64,000 nt of DNA from assembly GCA_004292755.1 (NCBI GenBank), contig RDXE01000037.1, positions 1-64,000 of the forward strand. Reading direction: 5' to 3'. The position numbers were made by a program, and so were the translations under genes. The DNA is from Alphaproteobacteria bacterium. Lineage in GTDB: Bacteria; Pseudomonadota; Alphaproteobacteria; Elsterales; Elsteraceae. The notes under the pieces are model-generated. The model saw only the letters and a program-made list of their open reading frames with translations, was not told the DNA's origin and made no database searches. Below are positions 1 through 8,100 of this stretch, in pieces. The first letter of the stretch is position 1. Every line of letters starts with the position of its first letter.

Positions 1-968
1 AGGTGACCGCGGTGCTGGTTGATCCCTCAGGGGATCGCATCGCCACGCTGGTTGGCGCTTCAGACAAGGGCAACATCGTGCTGGCGGCCGCGCGGCGGCG
101 GCAGACAGGCTCCCGCACCGGCTGGATTGGTGTGCAAGGCGCCCTGGTGATGCCCGCACCCGGCTGGCTGGTCGTGGTGGGCACGCCCGAGATGGCGACC
201 TTGGATGTTATTCATCGCCTCGCAGATCGCCTGACAAACGTGATGATCGGCTTGGTTGCGATCTCTGGTAGTGCCGTGATGCTCTATGGCTATCGTATGC
301 GCGCGGCGTGGCAGCCGGTGTTGAGTGCCTTACGCCAGCGCACCAGCAAGGCCCATTCCCCCTCGCATGCAAGCGGGTCGCCCGCACCCCATGCGTCACC
401 GATGGTTCGGGAAGCTGCTGACGCCCTGCGCTTGATCGATCACCTGGGACGAGAGGATGTGCGGTCGGGCAGTGTCGCAGAAGTGGAGGGGGCCCGCAGT
501 CGCGTGACGGAGGCCCTGTTGTCTCTGGCTGGCCTCGCGCGCGAGCGGCATGTCCAGATCGTCGCCGTCTGGCAGATGCGGGACGCTGTCGGCATGGATG
601 CCGACCGGTTGGCCGCCCTGATCAGCCATCTGGTGGCAGGGGCACTGTTGACCGCGCCAGCGGGGGGCACAGTCGGGGTTCTCACCACCCGATACCAGGG
701 CGGCGTCTGCCTAGCCGTCGCTGCCATGGAGGGTCGGGTAACGCCCCAGGAAGTGGATCGCTTGCTGGATGATCTGGGACCTGTCCAGCCCGACCCCTCG
801 CCCGACCGATTGGGGTTGATGCTGGCCCGCCAGGAGGTGCCGATTCACGCAGGCTCCGTTGTCGTTCATCGCGGACGGTCTGGCTGGCCCTGTGTGGTTG
901 CGCGGCTGGGCAAAGCCGCGACAGCAGATTCCACGTCCACTGCCACCGATGTAACGATCATTGCGTGA
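1..968 (+). CDS. Membrane sensor, degenerate histidine-kinase-like (3' part of gene)
   Basis: The reading frame is open from the left edge (first possible start GTG at 3) and stops at 968, so the gene probably begins outside the window. The visible 321 residues hold what looks like the end of an extracytoplasmic sensor domain (to about residue 75), one membrane helix (about 78-96), and a cytoplasmic part of about 220 residues. Residues 195-235 resemble the start of a HATPase_c fold, but the usual N-box is replaced by HLVAGA and there are no clear glycine boxes, so catalysis is doubtful. I infer a sensor pseudo-kinase. The family is not certain. Confidence 0.5.
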   Translation, partial: VTAVLVDPSGDRIATLVGASDKGNIVLAAARRRQTGSRTGWIGVQGALVMPAPGWLVVVGTPEMATLDVIHRLADRLTNVMIGLVAISGSAVMLYGYRMRAAWQPVLSALRQRTSKAHSPSHASGSPAPHASPMVREAADALRLIDHLGREDVRSGSVAEVEGARSRVTEALLSLAGLARERHVQIVAVWQMRDAVGMDADRLAALISHLVAGALLTAPAGGTVGVLTTRYQGGVCLAVAAMEGRVTPQEVDRLLDDLGPVQPDPSPDRLGLMLARQEVPIHAGSVVVHRGRSGWPCVVARLGKAATADSTSTATDVTIIA

Positions 969-1047
969 GAAGTTCGGATGGGAAACCTTCGCCTCAGAGT
1001 AGAGTTGGCGGTGATCCGCCGAATGTCTGGACAACCCTGAACAGGGC

Positions 1048-1059
1048 GCGAAATTTCGC
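1048..1059. promoter_or_regulatory. Palindrome upstream of MarR gene, candidate operator
   Basis: GCGAAATTTCGC is a perfect 12-bp palindrome, about 70 bp upstream of the MarR-family start at 1127. It overlaps a second inverted pair, GGCGCG (1045-1050) with CGCGCC (1064-1069). MarR proteins bind such palindromes and often regulate themselves. The operator role is inferred from position only. Confidence 0.4.
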
Positions 1060-1126
1060 TTGTCGCGCCGGTGCAATCAACCTATGTCACCCAGCGGTTG
1101 CTTCACTTTTGCGAAGGGGATCAGCT

Positions 1127-1558
1127 GTGACCAGCGATCGCCGGACGGTTCAGGCTCAAATTCTGGCATCTATTGAAGCGTTGACCCGGAGTCTTCACGC
1201 CGCTGGTTTCGCGGGTGGGTTGAACCCAGCACAGTGGGCCGGGCTGCGCTTTGTCGGGGCGGAGGGTGCAGAGGCGCGCACCGTTGCCAATTTTGCGCGC
1301 CACCATCGCGCAACTACTGGTACCGCGTCCCAGACGATCGACGCGCTGGTCCGCAAGGGCTTGGTTCAGCGCAACGACAACCCCGCGGATCGGCGTAGTG
1401 CACTGTTGACGGTCACCGAGGCTGGCGCATCGCTGTTGAGCGCCGACCCCATTCGGCGGCTCGAGCCAGTGTTGAGCGGCTTGGCCGATCAAGATGTCAG
1501 CGTCCTCAATCACCAACTGGTTTTGTTGGCCCTGGCCTTGGAGCCGCCAACCGCGTGA
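1127..1558 (+). CDS. MarR-family transcriptional regulator
   Basis: This is a winged-helix regulator of 143 residues, a usual MarR length. The open frame extends up to 965, but the GTG at 1127 has AGGGG eight bases upstream and removes an unrelated N-terminal stretch, so it is the preferred start. The recognition-helix region (TGTASQTIDALVRKGLV) and the following wing (NPADRRSALLTVTEAG, with the family's DxRS/R pattern) are clear. The gene stands alone, with a candidate operator palindrome upstream and a strong inverted repeat just after its stop. The ligand and targets cannot be read from the sequence. Confidence 0.82.
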   Translation: MTSDRRTVQAQILASIEALTRSLHAAGFAGGLNPAQWAGLRFVGAEGAEARTVANFARHHRATTGTASQTIDALVRKGLVQRNDNPADRRSALLTVTEAGASLLSADPIRRLEPVLSGLADQDVSVLNHQLVLLALALEPPTA

Positions 1559-1560
1559 GA

Positions 1561-1596
1561 TGATCGAAGCACTTGTCTGCCCAAGTGCTTCGATCA
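1561..1596. terminator. 14-bp perfect hairpin between convergent genes
   Basis: TGATCGAAGCACTT and AAGTGCTTCGATCA form a perfect 14-bp stem with an 8-nt loop, between the stop of the MarR gene (1558) and the stop of the convergent gene (1599). There is no strong T tract on either side, so it may be a bidirectional or processing hairpin rather than a classical intrinsic terminator. Confidence 0.6.
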
Positions 1597-1598
1597 CC

Positions 1599-2174
1599 TC
1601 ACACGCCGGGACGGGTCGCGTTGCGGGAGGAGGTAGCGTCCAGCTCTGTCAGGCTGGCGGCAGCCTCGCCCTCGCGCAGGGTCATCACGCGGGTGCCACG
1701 GTCATAAAGACCCGCTAGCAGACCCAGTAGTTCTGCGGCATCTCGCATGCGCTCTGGTGACATGCCGACCCGGTCTAACGGTTCGGCCAAAAGCGCGCGG
1801 CGCTCCGCAACAAGAGCCGCAGTCACTGCTTCACCCGCTGGTGTTACGCGATAGGCTGTCTCTCGCGGTGCCCCACCGGGTTGCTTTTCAACAAACCCTG
1901 CCTTCATCAGTTTGCGCAGGCTGTACTGCACATTGGCTGGATCATCGCGATTGGCAAAGCGCAGCAGGTCGCTGATCTGGCGTGGGCGGCCCGCGGTTTT
2001 CAGCAATTGCAGGATCACGCAATCCGCACCGGACAGATTGTGGGTGCGCCCCGGCGTGCCCAGCAGAGCAGCCGCGAAGCGATAGAACGCCTCCGCCCCG
2101 CAGATCAGCGCTTGCTCCAACTCTGTCAGGTCTTGCTCCCGCGGGGTTTCCGCTAGGTGACGCGGGTCCTTCAT
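1599..2174 (-). CDS. MarR-like winged-helix regulator, divergent from aromatic hydroxylase
   Basis: The protein has 191 residues. A winged-helix core occupies about 45-140: helices around LSGADCVILQLLKTAGRP, a recognition helix with ANVQYSLRKLMKAGFVEK, and a wing ending in TAYRVTPAGEAV. Longer N- and C-terminal arms flank it, as in a predicted MarR subfamily often placed next to catabolic genes. It is divergent from the fused hydroxylase at 2252, with only 77 bp between the starts and a palindrome there. It is therefore probably the local repressor, perhaps responding to an aryl-CoA. That role is an inference. Confidence 0.75.
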   Translation of the reverse strand: MKDPRHLAETPREQDLTELEQALICGAEAFYRFAAALLGTPGRTHNLSGADCVILQLLKTAGRPRQISDLLRFANRDDPANVQYSLRKLMKAGFVEKQPGGAPRETAYRVTPAGEAVTAALVAERRALLAEPLDRVGMSPERMRDAAELLGLLAGLYDRGTRVMTLREGEAAASLTELDATSSRNATRPGV

Positions 2175-2181
2175 GGCGGCC

Positions 2182-2213
2182 TTGACCTAAGAAAATCAGC
2201 CGGTAAATTACCG
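2182..2213 (+). promoter_or_regulatory. Promoter with overlapping palindrome for the fused hydroxylase
   Basis: TTGACC (2182-2187), a 16-nt spacer and TAAATT (2204-2209) resemble a sigma-70 promoter reading toward the gene at 2252. The inverted repeat CGGTAA-A-TTACCG (2201-2213) covers the -10 element, a good position for repression by the divergently encoded MarR-like protein. Confidence 0.5.
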
Positions 2214-2251
2214 TGTAGTTTTGGGTGTGTCGAGATCGGGTGGAGGGGCGG

Positions 2252-4507
2252 ATGAACATCGATGTGGTTGGCGGCGGGCCTGCCGGGCTGTTTTTCGCGA
2301 TCCTGCACAAGAAGCAGTTCCCCTCCGATCGCATCGTGGTGCGGGAGCGCAACCGTCCGAATGATACTTTCGGCTTTGGCGTCGTCCTCTCCAAGGAGAC
2401 GTTGGGCAATATCCGCGTGGCTGATCCCGAGAGTTACGCGGAGATTGAGCGTAACTTCGCCTATTGGGACGATATCTTTACTCGGTTCCGCGGCCATACC
2501 ATTCGGTCGACCGGGCATGGATTCTGTGGCATCGCCCGCTTGACATTGCTGGAAATCCTGCAGGCACGCGCCGAAGCCTTGGGTGTTGAGCTTGCCTTTG
2601 AGACTGAAGACCCTGGTGTGGCCGTTCCCCGCTCGGCCGATCTGGTGGTCGCGGCCGATGGGGTGAACTCCGCCATTCGGGAGACCTGGGCGCATGAGTT
2701 CCAGCCGCAGATCGACCTGCGACCGAATAAATTCTGCTGGATGGGTTCCACTCTGCCGTTACCTGGGTTCACCTTTCTGTTCAAGGAAACCCCTCACGGA
2801 ATCTTCAATATTCACGCCTATCAATTTGCTGCGGGCAAGTCGACCCTGGTGGTTGAAACGACGGGGGAGTGTTGGCAGGCAAGCGGCCTTGCCACCGCCA
2901 GCGAGGCGGACAGCAAGGCCTTCGTGGAGGCGTTGCTGGCCGAGGACCTCGACGGTCACCCGGTGTTGACCAACCGCTCGGTTTGGCGAAACTTCCCGAC
3001 CATCCGGTGCAAGCGCTGGCACCACGCCAATGTCGTGCTGGTGGGCGACGCAGCGCACACGGCGCACTATTCCATCGGCTCGGGCACCAAGCTCGCGATG
3101 GAAGATGCGATTGCGCTGGCGACAGCCGTAGCCCAGCGCTATGGCGATGTGCCCGGCGCCTTGGCTGCCTATGAGACCGCTCGCCGGGATGAGGTGTCGC
3201 GCACCCAGCATGCAGCCGAGGTCAGCCTTGGCTGGTTTGAGCATGTGCGCCGCTATTGGGATATGCACCCGATCCAGTTCAATTTTTCGCTGTTGAGCCG
3301 CTCCAAGCAGATCACTTTTGAAAATCTGCGCCTGCGCGATCCAGCGATGATTGAGGATGTCACCACCTGGTACGCAGCGGACCAAGCAGCGCGCGAGGGC
3401 GTTGCCACTGCCCCCAGCACGCCACCCATGTTCCTGCCGCTCACGCTGCGCGGCTTGACGCTGGGCAACCGCGTGGTGGTGTCGCCGATGTGTCAATACT
3501 CAGCCGTCGAGGGCAGCCCGACCGATTGGCATCTGGTTCACCTGGGCGCCCGCGCAACCGGTGGGGCAGGGCTGGTCGTGACCGAGATGACCGCCCCCAG
3601 CGCCGATGGCCGAATCTCCCCTGGCTGTACCGGGCTGTACAGCGATCAGAACGCGGCTGCCTGGCAGCGCGTCGTGCAGTTTGTCCACGAGCACTCTGAG
3701 GCGAAAATCTGCCTGCAACTGGGCCACGCGGGCCGTAAGGGCTCCACCCAGCTGGGCTGGGAGCAGATGGACCGGCCGTTGCCAGCGGGCAATTGGCCCA
3801 TCCTGTCCGCCTCCGCCATCCCGTACCTCCCGGAAAGCCAAGTTCCGCGAGAGGCGAGCGAGGCAGACCTCGCGCGGATTATTGCCGAGTTCCAGGCGGC
3901 AGCCCGGCGCGCTGCCAGCATTGGCTTTGACATGCTGGAGGTGCATATGGCCCACGGCTACCTGCTGGCATCGTTCATCTCGCCACTTACCAATCAGCGC
4001 CGGGATGGCTATGGCGGCAGTCTGGAGGCGCGCATGCGCTTCCCGCTGGCGGTGTTTGATGCCGTCCGCGCTGTTTGGCCGGAGGACCGCCCGATCTCCG
4101 TGCGGATTTCCGCCACCGATTGGGAGCCCGAGGGCGTGTCCGGCCCCGACTCGGTGGAGATCGCGCGGATGTTGAAGGCCCATGGCTGCGACATCGTCGA
4201 TGTCTCGACTGGCCAGACCACGCCCAATGCCAAGCCCATCTATGGCCGGATGTACCAAGCAGGCTTCGCCGAGGCGATCCGCACCGAGGTGGGCATCCCG
4301 ACCATTGCCGTCGGCGCGATCACCAGCGCGGACCAAGTGAACACACTGCTCGCGTCCGGCCGCGCCGATCTCTGCGCGCTCGCCCGCCCGCATCTGGCCG
4401 ACGCCGCCTTTACGCTGCACGCAGCCGCCCACTACGGCGTCGACGTGCCCTGGCCCAAGCAGTACCTCGCCGGCAAGGCCCAAGCGATGGCTCTGGCCCG
4501 GCGCTGA
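2252..4507 (+). CDS. Bifunctional aryl-CoA monooxygenase / OYE-type flavin reductase (2-aminobenzoyl-CoA or salicylyl-CoA hydroxylase type)
   Basis: This is a fused enzyme of 751 residues. The first ~380 are a FAD-dependent aromatic hydroxylase: dinucleotide fold near the N-terminus (VVGGGPAGL) and the second FAD motif VLVGDAAHTAHYSIGSGTKL. The remainder is an old-yellow-enzyme-type NADH:flavin oxidoreductase: CLQLGHAGRKGS, EVHMAHGYLLASFISPL and the barrel end IPTIAVGAITS. This order is known from 2-aminobenzoyl-CoA monooxygenase/reductase and bifunctional salicylyl-CoA 5-hydroxylases, which attack CoA-activated aromatic rings. ATG 2252 follows a GGAGGGG site and starts directly at the FAD fold. 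No CoA ligase is adjacent, so the exact substrate is unresolved. Confidence 0.85.
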   Translation: MNIDVVGGGPAGLFFAILHKKQFPSDRIVVRERNRPNDTFGFGVVLSKETLGNIRVADPESYAEIERNFAYWDDIFTRFRGHTIRSTGHGFCGIARLTLLEILQARAEALGVELAFETEDPGVAVPRSADLVVAADGVNSAIRETWAHEFQPQIDLRPNKFCWMGSTLPLPGFTFLFKETPHGIFNIHAYQFAAGKSTLVVETTGECWQASGLATASEADSKAFVEALLAEDLDGHPVLTNRSVWRNFPTIRCKRWHHANVVLVGDAAHTAHYSIGSGTKLAMEDAIALATAVAQRYGDVPGALAAYETARRDEVSRTQHAAEVSLGWFEHVRRYWDMHPIQFNFSLLSRSKQITFENLRLRDPAMIEDVTTWYAADQAAREGVATAPSTPPMFLPLTLRGLTLGNRVVVSPMCQYSAVEGSPTDWHLVHLGARATGGAGLVVTEMTAPSADGRISPGCTGLYSDQNAAAWQRVVQFVHEHSEAKICLQLGHAGRKGSTQLGWEQMDRPLPAGNWPILSASAIPYLPESQVPREASEADLARIIAEFQAAARRAASIGFDMLEVHMAHGYLLASFISPLTNQRRDGYGGSLEARMRFPLAVFDAVRAVWPEDRPISVRISATDWEPEGVSGPDSVEIARMLKAHGCDIVDVSTGQTTPNAKPIYGRMYQAGFAEAIRTEVGIPTIAVGAITSADQVNTLLASGRADLCALARPHLADAAFTLHAAAHYGVDVPWPKQYLAGKAQAMALARR

Positions 4508-4662
4508 CCAGCCTCCTGGGATGCCACCATGGCGATGGCGTTGTCATCCAGGGGGACGCGCCCTGTGCAAGTGCCAGTCCGAGGGCCAGCGGATCATTGG
4601 ATGATCGGGCACCAAGACAACGACCACGCGCGGTCCGTTGCTTAACTGCGGAGCGTCCCGCC

Positions 4663-5064
4663 TTAGGGTGAGGGGCGACCCGGATGGGCATCCGGCGCGC
4701 AGAACAGACGGTAGAGAGTTTCCATCAGCACCCGCACTTCGGGGCTGTTCAGGCTGTAGTGGATGGTCTGGCCCTCGCGCCGGGTGGCAACGAGGCCCTG
4801 AAGGCGCATCCGCGTTAGATGTTGGGAGGCGGCGGGGAAGCTTAAGCCTGCTTGCTCCGCCAGTTCCCCGGCTGTGCACTCCGCTCGCATCAGGCTGCAC
4901 AGGATCAACAAGCGCTTCGGATTGGCCATCGCAGATAGCAAGTCTGCGACATGGCTAGCCTTTGCGGACAAGAGGTCGGAGGCGTCTTCCAGCAGAGGCT
5001 CCGACGGCGCGGCGCCCGTGTCCGGCGCGAGATCGCTCAGCGGATCAGTGGACAACAGGGTCAT
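4663..5064 (-). CDS. bigR: ArsR-family persulfide-sensing repressor, BigR/SqrR type
   Basis: This 133-residue ArsR-family winged-helix protein carries an extra ~35-residue N-terminal arm. The core has NPKRLLILCSLM, a recognition helix near AASQHLTRMRLQGLV and a wing ending IHYSLN. Cys56 (LILCSL) and Cys122 (RLFCAP) are 66 residues apart. That equals the spacing of the two cysteines that form the persulfide-dependent polysulfide bridge in BigR and SqrR, and their local context also matches. Cys63 is extra. The gene is divergent from a sulfide-detoxification operon that BigR proteins typically control. It probably represses that operon and leaves DNA when sulfane sulfur accumulates. Confidence 0.88.
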   Translation of the reverse strand: MTLLSTDPLSDLAPDTGAAPSEPLLEDASDLLSAKASHVADLLSAMANPKRLLILCSLMRAECTAGELAEQAGLSFPAASQHLTRMRLQGLVATRREGQTIHYSLNSPEVRVLMETLYRLFCAPDAHPGRPSP

Positions 5065-5139
5065 CGCGGTCCTTCGGAGGGCAGGGGTGGACGAAGCAGC
5101 CGCGGCGACCCGCCGCGCGCTTCATGGTTACCACAACGA

Positions 5140-5188
5140 TTGACAATTAAGCAAATGAGCAAATACTAAAGCCCGTTCGACCCTGGAG
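5140..5188 (+). promoter_or_regulatory. Promoter and strong RBS of the persulfide operon
   Basis: TTGACA (5140-5145), a 16-nt spacer and AATACT (5162-5167) form a good sigma-70 promoter in an AT-rich patch of an otherwise GC-rich region. GGAGGA at 5185-5190 precedes the ATG at 5195. The AT-rich spacer contains a short direct repeat (GCAAAT, GAGCAAAT). It is the likely binding region for the divergent BigR-like repressor, but I see no clean palindrome. Confidence 0.55.
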
Positions 5189-5194
5189 GACCCC

Positions 5195-5407
5195 ATGACC
5201 AACATCGGAACCATCGACCGTGTTGCCCGTTTGGCGCTCGGCCTTGTGCTGTTGGGACTCTCGTTCTTGACCAATGTGATGATCAATGCCCTCGGGGGCT
5301 TGTGGTGGCTGGCTGCTGTCGCCGGTGTGGTGATGGTTGGCACGGCAGCGATCAAGTTCTGCCCGCTGTATCGGGTGTTTGGTCTTCGCACCTGCCCCAT
5401 GCCTTAA
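5195..5407 (+). CDS. DUF2892 (YgaP-like) membrane protein
   Basis: A small membrane protein of 70 residues with two hydrophobic helices (about 12-30 and 33-52), followed by KFCPLYRVFGLRTCPMP. The beginning MTNIGTIDRVARLALG and the CPLY motif are typical of the DUF2892 family, the same module that anchors the YgaP rhodanese. It is the first gene of the sulfide operon, behind a strong ribosome site. Its two C-terminal cysteines could handle sulfane sulfur, but that is speculative. Confidence 0.85.
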   Translation: MTNIGTIDRVARLALGLVLLGLSFLTNVMINALGGLWWLAAVAGVVMVGTAAIKFCPLYRVFGLRTCPMP

Positions 5408-5419
5408 GCGGAGGCTCTG

Positions 5420-5848
5420 ATGGTGGAGACAGCCTTCACACCGTGGTCAGCCTTGGCTGGCGGTGTGCTGATTGGCCTGTCAGCCGTGGTGCTGATGGCA
5501 ACTGTGGGCCGCATCGCCGGGATCAGCGGCACCCTGCTGCGGGTGCTGATGCCGACCGACCGGCGCGAGTCCCTCGGGCGATTGGTGTTTGTCGTCGGTC
5601 TGATCGCCGCTCCGGCGATTTGGATGGCCGTCACCGGGACCACCATCGCCCAATCGCCGCCAGACGCGGGTAGCCTCGTGGTGATCGCGGGTCTACTGGT
5701 TGGGTTTGGCGCAGTGCTGGGCAATGGCTGCACCAGCGGCCATGGCGTCTGCGGCTTGGCCCGGCTGTCTCCACGCTCCGCTGTGGCAGTGGGGGTGTTC
5801 ATGGCAACGGCACTGGCAACAGTGGCCATTGCCCGCCACGTGATCTAA
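5420..5848 (+). CDS. YeeE/YedE-family sulfur transporter, first half
   Basis: A 142-residue integral membrane protein with about four helices. The signature GNGCTSGHGVCGLARLS (about residues 100-116), with two cysteines, matches the YeeE/YedE (SoxT/PmpA-like) family that moves thiosulfate or sulfane-sulfur compounds. Full-length relatives contain two such halves. Here the second half is the separate next gene, 18 bp downstream. In known bigR operons the same pair lies beside the persulfide dioxygenase. Confidence 0.85.
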   Translation: MVETAFTPWSALAGGVLIGLSAVVLMATVGRIAGISGTLLRVLMPTDRRESLGRLVFVVGLIAAPAIWMAVTGTTIAQSPPDAGSLVVIAGLLVGFGAVLGNGCTSGHGVCGLARLSPRSAVAVGVFMATALATVAIARHVI

Positions 5849-5866
5849 CGAAGGGACACCGCAGCT

Positions 5867-6325
5867 ATGGCTTTCCTCGCCTATGGTGTGGCCGGGGTGA
5901 TGTTCGGCCTTGGCTTGATCCTTGCCGGTATGACAGACCCTGCGAAGGTTTTGAACTTCCTTGATGTTCTTGCGATTCCGGCGGGTACCTGGGATCCCAG
6001 TCTGGCGCTGGTGCTGGGTGGGGCGACAGGGACGACGCTGGTCGGATATCGTCTGGTGCTGGCGCGCACGGCGCCATTGTTTGCCCCGCGCTTCGATCTG
6101 CCGGGCACGCAGAAACTGGATGCGCGGTTGATCATCGGCTCTGGCCTGTTTGGCATCGGGTGGGCGCTGGCGGGCCTGTGCCCCGGCCCGGCGATTGTTG
6201 GCATGGCGCTTGGCGCGCCCGGTGTGTTGCTGTTCGTGCCAGCAATGCTGGTCGGGATGGTGGCCGCCCGCCTGACCACCAATGCCCTGGATCGCAGGGT
6301 TCAGCGCACCCTCAAGCCAGCCTAG
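5867..6325 (+). CDS. YeeE/YedE-family sulfur transporter, second half
   Basis: A 152-residue membrane protein of the YeeE/YedE group (DUF6691-like). It starts with GVMFGLGLILAGMTDPAKVL and carries the half-motif GLCPGPAIVG around residue 105, with a single cysteine in a membrane helix. It probably pairs with the preceding protein to form one transporter for reduced sulfur. An SD-like AAGGGA lies before the ATG. Confidence 0.85.
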   Translation: MAFLAYGVAGVMFGLGLILAGMTDPAKVLNFLDVLAIPAGTWDPSLALVLGGATGTTLVGYRLVLARTAPLFAPRFDLPGTQKLDARLIIGSGLFGIGWALAGLCPGPAIVGMALGAPGVLLFVPAMLVGMVAARLTTNALDRRVQRTLKPA

Positions 6326-6397
6326 GGCGGCCTGCCGTGCTGGCTGGTGAAGACCCCACCATCACCAACAAACACCATCAGGAGAGGGACCACTGCC

Positions 6398-7285
6398 ATG
6401 ACCATGACCATGCCCGTCTCTGATCTGAAGCCCGAGGTCACTGCCTTTTTTGACCCGGATACCTTCACCATCACCTATCTGGTGCGTGATCCGACGTCCA
6501 ACGCCTGCGCGATCATCGATCCTGTCCTGGACTTGGACTATGCCGCAGGGCGGACTGCGACCAAGTCGGCCGATCGCGTGATCGATGTGGTGACATCGGC
6601 GGGGTTGACCCTGGACTGGATCATCGAAACCCACGTCCATGCCGATCATTTGACCGCTGCGGCCTATCTGCGCGACCGCCTGGGGGGCCGGGTTGGCATC
6701 GCGCGTCAGGTGACGGTGGTCCAGACGGTGTTCGGCGAGGTGTTTGATGAAGGGCCGTCCTTCCGCCGCGATGGCAGCCAGTTTGACCATCTGTTCGACG
6801 AGGGCGAGACCTACCGCATTGGCAACATGACTGGTGTCGCCTGGCACACTCCTGGTCACACGCCTGCCTGCATGACCCATGTGATCGGCGATGCCGCGTT
6901 TGTTGGCGACACGCTGTTCATGCCGGACATGGGCACAGCACGGGCCGATTTTCCCGGTGGCGATGCCCGCCAGTTGTATCGGTCCATTCAGCGGGTGCTG
7001 GCGCTGCCGCCGGAAACCCGGCTGTTCATGTGCCACGACTACGCCCCCGGTGGGCGGGAGTATCGCTGGGAATCGACGGTGGCGGCCGAGCGCGCGGCCA
7101 ACATCCACGTTCGCGACGGTGTCGATGAGGATGCCTTTGTTGCCATGCGCACCGCCCGCGATGCCACGCTGGACATGCCGCGCCTCATCCTGCCGTCGCT
7201 GCAAATCAACATGCGTTCCGGCCTGATGCCGCCGGAAACTCCAGCGGGGCGGCGGTTCCTGAAGGTGCCGCTGAACCACTTTTAG
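6398..7285 (+). CDS. blh: Metallo-beta-lactamase-fold persulfide dioxygenase (ETHE1/Blh type)
   Basis: This 295-residue enzyme has the metallo-hydrolase motif THVHADH (His79, His81, Asp83, His84), a later HTPGHTP histidine, DTLFMPDMGTARADFPGG and MCHDY. The pattern fits ETHE1-type persulfide dioxygenases, non-heme iron enzymes that oxidise glutathione persulfide to sulfite. No rhodanese domain is attached, as in Blh proteins of bigR operons. ATG 6398 follows GGAGAGGGA. Two more in-frame ATGs follow (6404, 6410), so the exact start is uncertain by a few residues. Sulfite made here could be exported by the next gene. Confidence 0.87.
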   Translation: MTMTMPVSDLKPEVTAFFDPDTFTITYLVRDPTSNACAIIDPVLDLDYAAGRTATKSADRVIDVVTSAGLTLDWIIETHVHADHLTAAAYLRDRLGGRVGIARQVTVVQTVFGEVFDEGPSFRRDGSQFDHLFDEGETYRIGNMTGVAWHTPGHTPACMTHVIGDAAFVGDTLFMPDMGTARADFPGGDARQLYRSIQRVLALPPETRLFMCHDYAPGGREYRWESTVAAERAANIHVRDGVDEDAFVAMRTARDATLDMPRLILPSLQINMRSGLMPPETPAGRRFLKVPLNHF

Positions 7286-7314
7286 GGTCATCGGACCAGC
7301 CCAGGGAGGGTGAT

Positions 7315-8100
7315 ATGCAGGATCTGCTAGCGCTGGTCGCTGGCGGCCTCGTTGGGCTTGTCCTCGGCCTGATCGGCGGTGGCGGTTCGATTCTGGCGGT
7401 GCCGCTGCTGCTGTATCTGGTTGGGATTGAAGACCCCCACCGTGCCATCGGCACGGGCGCCCTGGCGGTTGCGGCCAATGCGGCTGTCACGTTGATCCAG
7501 CATGCCCGGCGCGGCACGGTGAAGTGGCCTTGTGCCGCGCTGTTTGCGGTGTTTGGCAGCGTGGGGGCGGCCATCGGCTCCAGCATCGGCAAGCAGGTGA
7601 ATGGGCAGCAGCTTTTGTTTCTGTTCGGTTTGATCATGGTGGCGGTGGCCGCTGCGATGGTGCGCTCCCGCCAGGCGACTGGCGCGGAGGAGGTGCATCT
7701 GACCCGCCGGATGGCGCCGCGGCTGGCGGCGGTCAGCTTTGCTGTCGGCAGTGTCGCGGGCTTCTTCGGCATCGGCGGTGGGTTTTTGATTGTACCGGGC
7801 CTCCTGGCGGGATCGGGCATGCCTTTGATCAATGCCATCGGGTCGTCGCTGTTGTCGGTTGGTCTGTTCGGCTTGACCACAGCCGTCACCTACGCGCTGT
7901 CGGGGCTGGTGGCGTGGCCGATTGCGCTGGAATTCATTCTGGGGGGTCTGGTTGGCGGCTGGCTCGGCACGCGCCTGGGCGGGCGACTGGCGCAGCAGCG
8001 CACCACGTTGACCCGAGTATTCGCGGGCGTGGTGGGGGCAGTTGCCGTGTACATCCTGTGGCGCAGTGCGCCTGCGACTTGGGCGTTGCTGATGGGTTAG
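7315..8100 (+). CDS. TauE/SafE-family anion permease, probable sulfite exporter
   Basis: A 261-residue protein with about eight membrane helices in two repeats. Glycine-rich starts GLIGGGGSILAVPLL (near residue 20) and GFFGIGGGFLIVPGLL (near 150) are the TauE/SafE signature. It ends the persulfide operon, 29 bp after the dioxygenase with a GGGAGGG site. Known bigR operons end in a similar exporter that removes sulfite. Its stop overlaps that of the convergent gene by four bases. Confidence 0.85.
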   Translation: MQDLLALVAGGLVGLVLGLIGGGGSILAVPLLLYLVGIEDPHRAIGTGALAVAANAAVTLIQHARRGTVKWPCAALFAVFGSVGAAIGSSIGKQVNGQQLLFLFGLIMVAVAAAMVRSRQATGAEEVHLTRRMAPRLAAVSFAVGSVAGFFGIGGGFLIVPGLLAGSGMPLINAIGSSLLSVGLFGLTTAVTYALSGLVAWPIALEFILGGLVGGWLGTRLGGRLAQQRTTLTRVFAGVVGAVAVYILWRSAPATWALLMG

